Origin: Gammaproteobacteria bacterium Ga0077554
GTDB lineage: Bacteria; Pseudomonadota; Gammaproteobacteria; Ga0077554; Ga007554
DNA: 64,000 nucleotides
Reading direction: 5' to 3'
Assembly (NCBI GenBank): GCA_001464585.1
Contig: LNFF01000008.1
Span: 113,784-177,783, forward strand
Under the pieces are notes generated by a model, which ran no database searches, was not told the DNA's origin, and worked only from the letters and a program-made list of their open reading frames with translations. Both the position numbers and the translations under genes were made by a program. Shown here piece after piece: positions 1-8,588 of the stretch; positions within the stretch are counted from its first letter, which is position 1; each line of letters opens with the position of its first letter.

Positions 1-122
1 TGGAGATCAAGAGCGTTGTTCAGGCAAGCAACCTGGCTGAATTGAGAAAAATGGCGCGTAAGGTATTGAGATGTTCAGATCCCGATGAGATTAATGCCCT
101 GGTAGACAAGATGAATGCGTGA
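1..122 (+). CDS. ptsI: PTS enzyme I (PtsI), C-terminal end only
   Basis: The reading frame is open from the left edge and ends at TGA 120-122, giving about 39 residues beginning EIKSVVQASNLAELRKMA. The pattern (EIK..., a helix with LAE.RKMA, then DPDEINALVDK) matches the last helices of phosphoenolpyruvate-protein phosphotransferase, the soluble enzyme that passes phosphate from PEP to HPr. A ptsI-mgtE order is known in several beta- and gammaproteobacteria and supports the call. The catalytic parts lie outside the window, so the assignment rests on the C-terminal pattern and on the neighbour. Confidence 0.7.
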   Translation, partial: EIKSVVQASNLAELRKMARKVLRCSDPDEINALVDKMNA

Positions 123-215
123 GCTTGATCCTGCAATTTAAAAAATGTAACTTTTATTTCCAATTCCTCTGCATTTTTCATACACTTGCGGTCATCAACC
201 AAAAAAAGCTGAACG

Positions 216-1586
216 ATGACTGAGTCCTCTCCCCAAGAAACACGTCAAGGACGTATCAAGACCCTTACCGCCGCGCTGGCGACAGCGCTGCAAAGCGGGG
301 TGTTGGTCAACGTCCGTAAAATGCTTAACAGCCTGCACCCAGCGGAAATCGCGCGGCTTCTGGAGTCCCTGCCGGCGCGTGAGCGGCGTTTGGCGTGGGA
401 GCTGATTGAGGCTGATCTTGAAGGGGACGTGCTGTCTTATGCCAGTGACGAAGTGCGTGCGCTGCTCATACGGGAAATGGATGCGCAAGAACTGGTAGCG
501 GCGACGGAAGGGCTGGACACCGACGATCTGGTGGATATTTTGCAGGACTTGCCGGATGTGGTTATCCACACCGTGTTGCAGTCCATGGACGAACAGGATC
601 GTCATCGTGTGGTGTCCGCATTGTCTTATCCCCAAGACACTGCCGGTGGATTGATGAACACCGATACTATCACGGTACGTCCTGACGTGACGCTGGATGT
701 GGTGTTGCGCTATCTGCGCCAGCGTGGCGAAATTCCTGAGACCACCGATAGCCTGATCGTAGTGACGCGTGCCGACCAATACATTGGCCTGTTATCCCTG
801 GCCACACTGCTGACGCGGGATCCCGCGTTCACAGTTGCCGAAGTAATGGTGCGTGATGTGGCGGGCATTCCCGCCACCCTGCCTGCCACTGAAGTAGCGC
901 ACCTGTTTGAACAGCATGACTTGATCTCTGCGCCGGTTGTTGACGTTGATGGTAGCCTGTTAGGCCGCATCACCATTGACGATGTGGTGGACGTGATCCG
1001 TGATGAAGCCGAGCATTCCGTGATGAGCATGGCGGGTTTGCGCGAAGAAGAAGATATTTTTGCGCCGGTCATCGCCAGTGCGCGGCGGCGTGGTGTATGG
1101 CTGGGTATTAACCTTGCCACGGCATTTCTGGCGTCATGGGTGATTGGCCTGTTTGAAGCCACGCTCCAACAAATCGTCGCGCTTGCGGTGTTGATGCCAA
1201 TCGTTGCGAGCATGGGTGGTATCGCCGGCAGTCAAACCATCACCCTCGTGATACGCGGCATGGCGTTGGGCCGTGTCGGGGTTGCCAATGCGCGTCAGTT
1301 GGTAATGAAAGAACTTGCCGTGGGTGCATTGAATGGTGTGCTATGGGCCCTTGTAGTAGCAGCCGTGGCCACTCTATGGTTCCACGATTACAAGATCGGC
1401 GCCATCATTGGCGCCGCCATGATCATTAACCTGGTAGTGGCCGCTTTGACGGGCGCCGTGCTGCCTTTGATAATACGCAGAATGGGCGCAGACCCCGCAT
1501 TGGCGGGCACGGTAATTTTAACCACCGTCACCGACGTGGTTGGATTCATGGCTTTTTTAGGCCTGGCAACGATATTTTTGCTGTAG
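216..1586 (+). CDS. mgtE: Magnesium transporter MgtE
   Basis: This 456-residue protein has the usual MgtE length and layout. An N-terminal helical MgtE_N domain (LHPAEIARLLESLP near residue 40) is followed by a CBS-domain pair (about residues 140-265, opening with AGGLMN and including the SAPVVDVDG stretch). About five membrane segments fill residues 290-456 (GIAGSQTITLVIRGMA lies at the pore region). MgtE is an inner-membrane Mg2+ channel gated by magnesium bound to the cytosolic CBS and N domains. It lies about 95 bp downstream of ptsI and is followed by a 12-bp stem hairpin, so the pair may form a transcription unit. No truncation is visible. Confidence 0.95.
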   Translation: MTESSPQETRQGRIKTLTAALATALQSGVLVNVRKMLNSLHPAEIARLLESLPARERRLAWELIEADLEGDVLSYASDEVRALLIREMDAQELVAATEGLDTDDLVDILQDLPDVVIHTVLQSMDEQDRHRVVSALSYPQDTAGGLMNTDTITVRPDVTLDVVLRYLRQRGEIPETTDSLIVVTRADQYIGLLSLATLLTRDPAFTVAEVMVRDVAGIPATLPATEVAHLFEQHDLISAPVVDVDGSLLGRITIDDVVDVIRDEAEHSVMSMAGLREEEDIFAPVIASARRRGVWLGINLATAFLASWVIGLFEATLQQIVALAVLMPIVASMGGIAGSQTITLVIRGMALGRVGVANARQLVMKELAVGALNGVLWALVVAAVATLWFHDYKIGAIIGAAMIINLVVAALTGAVLPLIIRRMGADPALAGTVILTTVTDVVGFMAFLGLATIFLL

Positions 1587-1603
1587 GAGATAATGCCGGA
1601 AAG

Positions 1604-1633
1604 CGTGCCGTGGAAAAGAGGTTCCACGGCACG
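1604..1633 (+). terminator. Hairpin after mgtE
   Basis: A perfect 12-bp stem (CGTGCCGTGGAA at 1604-1615 with its complement at 1622-1633) encloses a 6-nt loop just after the mgtE stop. It lacks a strong T tract (TTGCATAT follows), so it may be a terminator or an mRNA-end stabiliser. Confidence 0.55.
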
Positions 1634-1652
1634 TTGCATATGAAAAATTAAT

Positions 1653-1747
1653 TGTCATCCCGAACGAAGTGAGGGATCTTGCTTAAGATTCCTCACTGTG
1701 CCCGGAATCACACAGAAATACCCTGCAGCTTGCTGTGGGGGTTTTTA
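1653..1747. repeat. Dispersed repeat family 1, copy A
   Basis: This copy begins TGTCATCCCGAACGAAGTGA and continues through a short palindromic middle to a second hairpin (CCCTGCAGCTTGCTGTGGGG) followed by TTTTTAT. The same arrangement recurs at 20749-20842 and, with a different second hairpin, at 31826-31918. All three copies lie between genes. Similar TCATCCCGAACGAAGTGAGG repeats are common in many bacterial genomes; no coding capacity is visible. Confidence 0.85.
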
Positions 1748-1813
1748 TTTGGATGCGCTTTCATCGCGCCAATTAATGCGTCTTCACCTTAGATTTACTA
1801 ATTTACTACGTAC

Positions 1814-2149
1814 TCATTGGAATTGATGCGTCTTCACCTCGCCGCGCTGGCGGTGGGCGAAATCCTGTAACTGCCGACGCGCCGCGTCAAAAGCATCACG
1901 TATGGCCACATACAGATCTTCATGGGATTCCCGCTTCACCACCAATTCTGAACCCGGCACCGTTAAGTCGATGCGCACGTTATACAGTACGCCCTGATGT
2001 TGATGGCGGTGCGGTGCTTCAACCAGGACGCGGCAGCCCATGATCTTGTCATAAAACGTATCCAGTTTAGCGGCTTTTTCGCGAATTGATTGATCTGCTA
2101 TCTCCGAAAGAGAAACATCACGCGCTGTGATCTGTAACGGTAATTTCAT
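1814..2149 (-). CDS. hpf: Ribosome hibernation-promoting factor, short HPF/RaiA type
   Basis: This 111-residue protein begins MKLPLQITARDVSLSEIADQ and has the beta-alpha-beta-beta-beta-alpha layout of the S30AE family (ITARDVSLS, CRVLVEAPHRH, YNVRIDLTVPGSELVV, LYVAIRDAFDAARRQLQDF). Short members of this family bind the 30S subunit at the decoding centre and promote 100S ribosome dimers in stationary phase. It lacks the C-terminal extension of long HPFs. In many gammaproteobacteria hpf sits next to rpoN; here it stands alone between a dispersed repeat and a palindromic element. An AAGGAGATC ribosome binding site lies just upstream of the start on the minus strand. Confidence 0.93.
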   Translation of the reverse strand: MKLPLQITARDVSLSEIADQSIREKAAKLDTFYDKIMGCRVLVEAPHRHQHQGVLYNVRIDLTVPGSELVVKRESHEDLYVAIRDAFDAARRQLQDFAHRQRGEVKTHQFQ

Positions 2150-2169
2150 ATTGATCTCCTTGAGTGTTA

Positions 2170-2343
2170 GGTTCTGTTGACATTCTGAATCTACTGCGGC
2201 TGTGTAGGGTCAAATACCGCAAAGCGTACTCCTTACAGACGACTTAACGTACTGCAAGTACGCCTGCGTCATCCTCCAGTCCGTGCACTTTGCGGTATTT
2301 GACCCTACGCACCCTCGCTACGATCCAGAATGTCAACAGAACC
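2170..2343. mobile_element. MITE-like palindromic element flanked by TA
   Basis: A 174-bp non-coding element has terminal inverted repeats. GGTTCTGTTGACATTCTG at 2170 matches the complement of the right end exactly over 18 bp. A second matching block of over 20 bp (GTAGGGTCAAATACCGCAAA and its complement) lies further in, and GTACTGCAAGTAC sits at the centre. The dinucleotide TA flanks both ends (2168-2169 and 2344-2345), as expected for a target duplication by an IS630/Tc1-mariner-type transposase. There is no open reading frame, so it would depend on a transposase elsewhere. Confidence 0.75.
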
Positions 2344-2345
2344 TA

Positions 2346-2850
2346 GCAAAGATGTGTTGGTAAATCGCTTGAACATATAAAAGATCCATGCAATCAGCAA
2401 GACGGTGCGGCTACCCATATCATTTATCGGATCATTTCATCTATTTCAATAAGCCCTCCAGTGACTTCCTCTTTACCCCCAATCCCCTTTTAATCTAAGT
2501 TACTCTAATTACAGGAAATGCACAAATATTTAGGGATCGCTCAGGTTCGTATAGGGCATGAGCATCTACGATCAGTATGGATTAAATCAAGCATCCAGGC
2601 AACGGTGAATTTTTAACTAATATGTTTTCAACGATATGAATAATATAGACAATCTTTAGGGTGGAAAGTTGCTTTGAACTGCCGTAAAGTAATTGGAAAT
2701 GGGTGAATAATGTCCCCTCCCTGACCCACTCAAGCCACCTTGACGTGAGCCGATACATAACTTGAATTGAAGCGTGCCTTGAGCTATAACATCATTTAAC
2801 AAGGTCAGGATCACGCACGGCATACTTTATTAATAAAGAGGGGAGGAGTA
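2346..2850. other. Intergenic stretch, no gene recognised
   Basis: About 505 bp of A+T-rich sequence between the palindromic element and the small acidic protein gene. No open frame with a credible start, no tRNA and no convincing riboswitch was seen. A strong purine-rich ribosome binding site (GAGGGGAGGAG) lies at its right end and belongs to the next gene. Confidence 0.6.
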
Positions 2851-3147
2851 ATGACAACATCTTTTGAACCTGTAATAGGTGAATGGTATAAAACGCCTGA
2901 AGGCGCAGTCTTTGAAGTAGTCGCCCTTAACGAACATGATGGCACGATTGATGTGCAATACGCGGATGGCACAGTCGGGGAGTTTGACGCCGAAACATGG
3001 GGAATGCTGGAGGTGATGAGCACTGTAGCGCCCGCGGATGCGGCGGCTGAGTATGACAATATGGGCAGTGATGATTTGCATAGTATTGAAGAGTTGGACG
3101 GGATCCGTGAAGATTGGACGCAAAATAGTTTTGATGATTTTGACTGA
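2851..3147 (+). CDS. Small acidic protein, DUF6763-like
   Basis: This 98-residue protein begins MTTSFEPVIGEWYKTPEGAVFEVVALNE (given here in part), followed by a small beta-rich domain (TIDVQYADGTVGEFDAETW, about residues 32-50) and a very acidic tail ending DDFD. The N-terminal pattern (IG.WY....G..FEVVA.....TI.VQY.DG...E.D...W) resembles a small conserved family of gammaproteobacterial proteins, which I believe is DUF6763; its function is unknown. The start is well defined by GGGGAGGAG 5 bases upstream. There is no signal peptide or membrane segment. The many Asp and Glu residues suggest a soluble binding partner, but no role can be assigned. Confidence 0.8.
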   Translation: MTTSFEPVIGEWYKTPEGAVFEVVALNEHDGTIDVQYADGTVGEFDAETWGMLEVMSTVAPADAAAEYDNMGSDDLHSIEELDGIREDWTQNSFDDFD

Positions 3148-3303
3148 ATAATACAGTGGTTTTCAAGATTTTTACGATGCCAAAAAGTATTTTGTAACAA
3201 TTATGTAGCATAAATGCCTTAAAAGTTACTCTATCCTGTCATCTTATATTCATGGTCATGTGCGAAACTCCTGCTCATTCTGTGGGCAACATGAGATATC
3301 GCT

Positions 3304-5781
3304 ATGCGCCGTGCTCCTTACTCTTCCTTGCTGTGGCCACTGCCATCGACCACACGCACCGTGTCCGAAATACCACCCTGCCACCGTGCCGCACGTGCGG
3401 CGCTTGGAGTGAGTGATGCATCCCCGGAAATGTATGCTGCATCGCTACCGTTTGCACCGGGTGATACCACTGCGGGATCTGAAAGTGAATTGCAAACTGC
3501 GGTGCTGGGTAACGAGCACAATGTTGATCTGCCACTGCACATCCGCAACTCCAATTTTTTCGCTAATGTCATAAAGCACGCACTGGCGCGCGAGACGCCG
3601 AAGAAAGCCATCACCGCCATTGAAACTTATCTCACTGAGAACCCCAGCCAGGTCTGGGAAAACAGTTGGATACGCTTGCCGTTAAAACAGCTCAACTCGT
3701 TCGCGTTACGTGTGTTGAACGAGGATATGCGCGCCGATCGTTCTGATGCAGGTAGTGCGCCGCGCGACGACAAGCACAAGTTCTTTCTACGTGATGAATA
3801 CGGTACGGAGCACGTGCGCCTGCCCATCAGCTATCTGCTCAAGTTGACGCTGGCACAGCTACTTGGCACCCGCGAGCGTGTGCCAAGCACTATCTACCAC
3901 ACCGCTTATCGCCTGATGGACCACTACATCAACGACAACTGCTCTCCGGAAACATTGTCGTTTTATGTGACGACTCTGTCACCAGAACATGGACAGGGAC
4001 ACGCGGTCGCGCGCGAGACGGCCAGGCGTTTCCTCCTGACACATCTGTTGTTGCAGTACGCTGATGAAGCTTTCGGCTTGCGCGCAACTGGTCAACAGGC
4101 GCTGGCATATTACTCGCCGCTGCCCCCGTTGCGCCAGAAACAGTTGAACAACTGCGTTTCTGACGCGCTGTATCGTGACCTGTTTTGCAGCCCGTGCCTG
4201 TCGGGTTGGGATCGCGGTGAGGAAAAATACCGCTATATGCGCCTGTGTCATGAAGTGTTGAGCCGCAGTCAGCTCAACGCCATCACCAAGCTACGCGATG
4301 CAGGCATCATCACCCGCAATCTGGTTGTGCTTCCCAACACCTCCAACGTGAGCCTGTCCAACAACGGCACGCACATCAGTCTGGGCAGTCTGCGTTTGAA
4401 ACAGGCACTGGAAGATCCTGGATCCGGCTTCGGCGCGCGTCAGGAAAAGTATTTTTCCGATCTGGCCATCAAGATCGTGGAACATTTCCTGCCGCTGTTT
4501 GTGGGTACCTACACTGCCGCGCCGCAACGCTTGGCCTTCTCTGATTTCCATCCTGAAAAAGTGTTGGGCTTCTTGCCGCATCAACTGGACTTTACGCAAC
4601 TGCGCATGCTATGGAGTGGCTGGAAGGAGAAGGCCGACCTGAAATTTTTCGGTTACCCGCTCACGCCGCTTGGCCCCACATGGCTCGACCGTACGTTGGC
4701 GCGCACGCTCAGTCTGGGCGGTGACTTTGTGCCTGATATGCGTCTGCTTGACTATTTGGTTGCGCTGGGCAGCACCGATCAGAGTACAGCATTAAACGGC
4801 ATGCCTGGCAACAGTGAGCGTTTGAAACTGGATCTTGCCGACATGGGTGTGTTCGATGCGCGCATGTCGTTCTACATGCTGTATAAACCACGCGAACATG
4901 CGCAGGTGGGGTTTTCTGGTTTTGAGGGGCGTTACTACAGTCAGTTCGCGAGCTTTTCCGGCGACATGAGTCACGCCGTGCAAATGCAGGCGCTGCTCAG
5001 CGCGCTGGCCTATCACTACATCCTGCAAGGCACCACGCAGCATGTTCATGTGCCCGACACGCGTACGGTAGAAAGCGAGCGACGCCAGATCATGTTCGCG
5101 ACTGCCATGGGCTTGCCGCATTTCTACGTGCGCAAGGACACCGCCAACACGTTCCTGAAAGAGATACTCGCATTTACCACTAAGACACGTCCTAGCCGCC
5201 GTTACCGTGCCTATCTGAAAGTTGATCTTGCCGACTATCGTCTGGCACTGTTGAAAAAAATGACCGCCGACGCCCCGGCATTGATTGAAGCACATGGTGC
5301 ACAGGCCACAGTTGACGACGCACGTCGACGCATCGAATTTCCGGGCGAGAGTGCAGCAGGGCGGATAACCGCTGCCATCCTGGCGCAAACCGGCGCGAAA
5401 TCGCCACAGCATTTGAGCGCGCCGGAGTTCAATCGCGCCGCTGAGGATTACTATCGTGGCCCGTTGCACGAAGGGTTTTTGCATGAGGCACTGGCATTCC
5501 TGCATGAAGATCTTCATGGGCTGGAAACCGATCCATGTATTGATCCCGCCCATAGACAAGCGCTGCGTCACACGCTGGTGCATTCAGCGCCGACAGAATT
5601 CCTGAAAAATGTGGAAGGGGGTGTACTACGTGCCACGTTGCCGCTCCATGAATTGCAGACGCTCATCGATTTGTTATTGATCACCGTCGACCGTGATGCA
5701 CAGCGTGCGCAGAAAAATATTGACACTTCAACTAACGGGAGTACGCATGCTGCATCAGTATGTAGATCGGGCCACGGGTAA
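3304..5781 (+). CDS. Large protein of unknown function, upstream of psd
   Basis: This 825-residue protein was not recognised. It is predicted soluble: no membrane segment or clear signal peptide is seen. The first 60 residues look poorly conserved in character and the ribosome binding site is weak, so a later start (for example the ATG near 3430) is possible. Conspicuous motifs are SDFHPEKVLGFLPHQLDF (about residue 418), a GWKEKADLKFFGYPLTPLGP stretch, and YKPREHAQVGFSGFEGRYYS (about residue 535), rich in charged and aromatic residues like an enzyme active site. The region after residue 690 is helical. Its 3' end overlaps the psd start by 35 bp, which implies co-translation with psd and the following Lgt-like gene. 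A role tied to phospholipid or lipoprotein metabolism is inferred from context only. Confidence 0.85.
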   Translation: MRRAPYSSLLWPLPSTTRTVSEIPPCHRAARAALGVSDASPEMYAASLPFAPGDTTAGSESELQTAVLGNEHNVDLPLHIRNSNFFANVIKHALARETPKKAITAIETYLTENPSQVWENSWIRLPLKQLNSFALRVLNEDMRADRSDAGSAPRDDKHKFFLRDEYGTEHVRLPISYLLKLTLAQLLGTRERVPSTIYHTAYRLMDHYINDNCSPETLSFYVTTLSPEHGQGHAVARETARRFLLTHLLLQYADEAFGLRATGQQALAYYSPLPPLRQKQLNNCVSDALYRDLFCSPCLSGWDRGEEKYRYMRLCHEVLSRSQLNAITKLRDAGIITRNLVVLPNTSNVSLSNNGTHISLGSLRLKQALEDPGSGFGARQEKYFSDLAIKIVEHFLPLFVGTYTAAPQRLAFSDFHPEKVLGFLPHQLDFTQLRMLWSGWKEKADLKFFGYPLTPLGPTWLDRTLARTLSLGGDFVPDMRLLDYLVALGSTDQSTALNGMPGNSERLKLDLADMGVFDARMSFYMLYKPREHAQVGFSGFEGRYYSQFASFSGDMSHAVQMQALLSALAYHYILQGTTQHVHVPDTRTVESERRQIMFATAMGLPHFYVRKDTANTFLKEILAFTTKTRPSRRYRAYLKVDLADYRLALLKKMTADAPALIEAHGAQATVDDARRRIEFPGESAAGRITAAILAQTGAKSPQHLSAPEFNRAAEDYYRGPLHEGFLHEALAFLHEDLHGLETDPCIDPAHRQALRHTLVHSAPTEFLKNVEGGVLRATLPLHELQTLIDLLLITVDRDAQRAQKNIDTSTNGSTHAASVCRSGHG

Positions 5782-6766
5782 CGTGTGTACCGAAACCTTG
5801 TTCGCCGATCGTTGGGTGAACTTTCTTTATTCCACTGCGCGCGAGAATGCGCCAGCGCTGTTTCGCGCGCTCACCGGGCAACGCGTGTCGAGCTTGCTGA
5901 GCTATCTTAACTACGACTTTGCGCCGGGTGCAAAGTTGTCTGGGCAGAGCCGATTTTTGCGCGATCTGGGCGTGAACTTGTCTGAGTGTGTGGACACCCC
6001 AGAAACACTCGACACGCCGCGCAAGATTTTTGAACGAAAAATCCGTTACTGGGACAGCCGTCCGATGCCGGGCGATCCGCGTGTGGTGGTGTCGCCAGCC
6101 GATGCCAAAGTTCTGATGGGATCACTGGCGCAACACTCCGCGCTGTTCATCAAGGACAAGTTTTTCAGCTACGAAGAATTGCTGGGAACGGACAAGACGG
6201 ATTGGCTGTGTGCCTTCGATAGCGGCGACTTTGCCGTGTTCCGACTCACGCCCGACAAATACCACTACAACCACACGCCAGTCGCGGGCGTGGTGCGCGA
6301 TTTCTACGAGATTCCCGGGCATTACCATTCCTGCAATCCGAGTGTGGTGGTGTTGCTGGCGACACCTTATTCCAAGAACAAACGCACCGTGACCATTATC
6401 GACACCGACATACCCGGCGGAACGAATGTGGGCTTAGTGGCGATGATCGAAGTGGTGGCACTGATGATCGGTGAAGTTGTGCAAGCTTACAGTGCAGTTC
6501 AATATTACGAACCGCGTTCGATAGTTGTGGGTGATTTTCTGCGGCGTGGCGCGCCAAAAAGTTTATATCGTCCCGGATCAAGTACCGACGTGTTGCTGTT
6601 TCAAGCGGGGCGTATGGCATTCGATGCCGATTTGGTGCGCAATCTCAGCCGTCACGATGCAATCAGCCGTTTTTCTTACGGCTTTAGCGCACCGTTGGTG
6701 GAGACGGATATAGGGGTGCGTGCGTCGATTGGCCGTGCGGTGGATAGCGACACAGATTTTTGGTAA
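5747..6766 (+). CDS. psd: Phosphatidylserine decarboxylase proenzyme (GSS type)
   Basis: From the ATG at 5747 (behind GGGAG) this is a 339-residue protein. It has the Psd landmarks: VSPADAKVLMG (acidic residue of the self-processing site), a His-rich strand DKYHYNHTPVAGVV, and the autocleavage site YRPGSSTDVLLFQAG near residue 277. GSS rather than LGST is typical of the class II/eukaryote-like proenzymes. Cleavage at Gly-Ser would release a beta chain and an alpha chain of about 60 residues carrying the pyruvoyl group. The enzyme converts phosphatidylserine to phosphatidylethanolamine at the inner membrane. It overlaps the preceding unknown gene and is 18 bp before the Lgt-like gene, so it may serve a dedicated pathway in place of, or alongside, a housekeeping Psd. 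Confidence 0.9.
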   Translation: MLHQYVDRATGNVCTETLFADRWVNFLYSTARENAPALFRALTGQRVSSLLSYLNYDFAPGAKLSGQSRFLRDLGVNLSECVDTPETLDTPRKIFERKIRYWDSRPMPGDPRVVVSPADAKVLMGSLAQHSALFIKDKFFSYEELLGTDKTDWLCAFDSGDFAVFRLTPDKYHYNHTPVAGVVRDFYEIPGHYHSCNPSVVVLLATPYSKNKRTVTIIDTDIPGGTNVGLVAMIEVVALMIGEVVQAYSAVQYYEPRSIVVGDFLRRGAPKSLYRPGSSTDVLLFQAGRMAFDADLVRNLSRHDAISRFSYGFSAPLVETDIGVRASIGRAVDSDTDFW

Positions 6767-6784
6767 TAACCGGGAGGATTCATC

Positions 6785-7834
6785 ATGCTTGAAACATTGT
6801 TTATCATTGCACTTGCTGTGGTTTTGTTCGCATTGTTGAGTTGGGGCTTTCGCACCTTGCCGGAAGAACGTTGGCAAATTGTAGCGACGATACCGCTGAT
6901 AAAGGAAAGCGGGCGCTGGCGCGGCCTCAATCTTACCTACTACGGTGTATTTTCCGCGACCGCACACGTGCTGTCGGTGGTGGTGTTTTTCATTTTATTT
7001 GCGGCGATTCGCATCCCTGCCACTGCTACACTGGCGCTGGCTGCGCTAACGCTTGCAGTGTGCGTACCGGCATCACGTTGGGTAGCACGCGTGGTCGAAA
7101 AGAAGCCCCACACTTTTTCCATGGCAGGCGCATTTTTCGTCGGCGTCGTAGTGTTCCCGCCATTCGTATGGTTGATCAATGTCACCCTAGGTCAGCATCT
7201 TGGTTTCACGGTCGACTATCTGCCAGCCATGGCGGCTATCGTGGTGGCTTACGCTTTTGGTGAGGCGTTGGGCCGCCTGGCCTGTATCAGTTTCGGTTGC
7301 TGCTATGGCAGAGCACTGGATCAAACGCATCCACTGGCTCAGAAACTTTTCGCACGCTGGCATTTCATCTTTCATGGTGAAACCAAAAAGATCGCCTATG
7401 CCGCTGGTCTGGATGAAACCAAGGTCATCCCGGTGCAAGGTCTAACCGCTGTACTGTACGTTCTGACCGGATTGTTGGGCATGGCGTTGTTTTTGGCGGG
7501 TCACTACGCGGCGAGTTTCATTACTACCATGCTGATTACGCAACTGTGGCGTGTTTTTTCGGAAACCCTGCGTGCTGATCACCGTGGCGGTGGTGTCTTG
7601 TCGGCCTATCAAATCATGGCGCTTGTGGTATCGGCGTATGCTGTGGTGCTGAGTGTGTGGTTTGTTGACGCCGCGTCACCGCATGCAAACTTAGCCCTTG
7701 GATTGAGCGCGCTGTGGCATCCCGCTGTGCTGCTCATTCTGCAAATGCTATGGCTGGTGATTTTTATCTACACCGGACGTAGCGCCGTGACCGAAGCACA
7801 TATGTCATTCCGTGTGTGCCGGGAAAAAATATGA
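6785..7834 (+). CDS. Lgt-like membrane protein (prolipoprotein diacylglyceryl transferase family)
   Basis: This 349-residue polytopic membrane protein has about eight hydrophobic segments. The stretch GEALGRLACISFGCCYGRAL (near residue 160) resembles the Lgt signature region, especially the GCCYGR variant seen in Lgt-like paralogues. It is followed by VIPVQGLTAVLY, which resembles the Lgt 'P.Q..ea' region, and by an ETLRADHRGGGVLSAYQ loop that matches the Lgt arginine/glycine loop before the last helices. Classical Lgt moves diacylglycerol from phosphatidylglycerol to the lipobox cysteine; whether this paralogue does so is unknown. It is 18 bp downstream of psd with a GGGAGGA ribosome binding site, so it is almost certainly in the same operon. 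Confidence 0.8.
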   Translation: MLETLFIIALAVVLFALLSWGFRTLPEERWQIVATIPLIKESGRWRGLNLTYYGVFSATAHVLSVVVFFILFAAIRIPATATLALAALTLAVCVPASRWVARVVEKKPHTFSMAGAFFVGVVVFPPFVWLINVTLGQHLGFTVDYLPAMAAIVVAYAFGEALGRLACISFGCCYGRALDQTHPLAQKLFARWHFIFHGETKKIAYAAGLDETKVIPVQGLTAVLYVLTGLLGMALFLAGHYAASFITTMLITQLWRVFSETLRADHRGGGVLSAYQIMALVVSAYAVVLSVWFVDAASPHANLALGLSALWHPAVLLILQMLWLVIFIYTGRSAVTEAHMSFRVCREKI

Positions 7835-7859
7835 TTTTTTTTGAGTGTTCACAATGTGC

Positions 7860-8573
7860 TTATTTCTTCACGGGCTCTAAAGCGTGCAGCCAGCGGCTGT
7901 AAAGCATATCTGCCACCTTGTGTAATTCGCTGATACGCGCCTGCAATTTATCAGTCATTTGATCTGCGCTTTGTACAGTGGCTGAAGGGCTGGCAAGCTC
8001 ATGCGGTGAACTGCACGCCCATTCCCTTACCATGTCGGTCGTCATTTCTACGTGGCATTGCAAGCCCAAGATGTTATCAATGACAAACGCCTGATTGGCA
8101 CAATGCTGGCTTTGCAAAATGCGTGTCGCGCCTTGGGGGATAGTGAATGTCTCGCCGTGCCAGTGAAACAATAATAGGCGTTTAGGAAGACCCTTAAACC
8201 ATTCCTGCGCCACCTCATTATCCACTTGTTCAGCATCAAGCCAGCCGATTTCTTTCACGGGATTAGTGGTAACTTTACCGCCGAGTGCCTTGCTGATGAG
8301 CTGTCCACCCAGGCAATGACCCAGCACCGGCATACCGATTGCGGCCGCCTGGCGAATCAATGTTAGTTCCTGATCAATCCACGGTAGCGGGTCATTCACA
8401 CTCATGTTGCCACCCATAAAAACCAGGCCACTGGCGTTTTCTATAGTCTCAGGCACGGCATCGCCTTGGTCGATGCAGACCATGGCATAAGGGATGCTGC
8501 GCTGCTCTAAAAAATCAGCAAGATAGCCTGGGCCTTCGTGCTCAAGATGGCGAAAGATATAGATAGGTTTCAT
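7860..8573 (-). CDS. Class I glutamine amidotransferase-like protein
   Basis: This 237-residue protein begins MKPIYIFRHLEHEGPGYLAD and follows the GMP-synthase-type GATase1 fold. The nucleophile elbow GHCLGGQLISKALGG contains the catalytic cysteine, a KEIGW segment follows, and the His-Glu part of the triad is in GLQCHVEMTTDM. These stand-alone proteins hydrolyse glutamine or gamma-glutamyl compounds, and the true substrate is usually unknown. The gene converges on the Lgt-like gene (25 bp apart) and lies 15 bp downstream of mobA on the same strand, so it may be the last gene of the molybdenum cofactor operon. Confidence 0.88.
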   Translation of the reverse strand: MKPIYIFRHLEHEGPGYLADFLEQRSIPYAMVCIDQGDAVPETIENASGLVFMGGNMSVNDPLPWIDQELTLIRQAAAIGMPVLGHCLGGQLISKALGGKVTTNPVKEIGWLDAEQVDNEVAQEWFKGLPKRLLLFHWHGETFTIPQGATRILQSQHCANQAFVIDNILGLQCHVEMTTDMVREWACSSPHELASPSATVQSADQMTDKLQARISELHKVADMLYSRWLHALEPVKK

Positions 8574-8588
8574 GGCGTATGTTTCAGA

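Noticed and set aside
4792..5583. A 263-codon antisense frame within the 825-residue protein gene
   Set aside because: It has no ribosome binding site or motif. The sense frame is longer, overlaps psd in operon fashion and has conserved-looking motifs.
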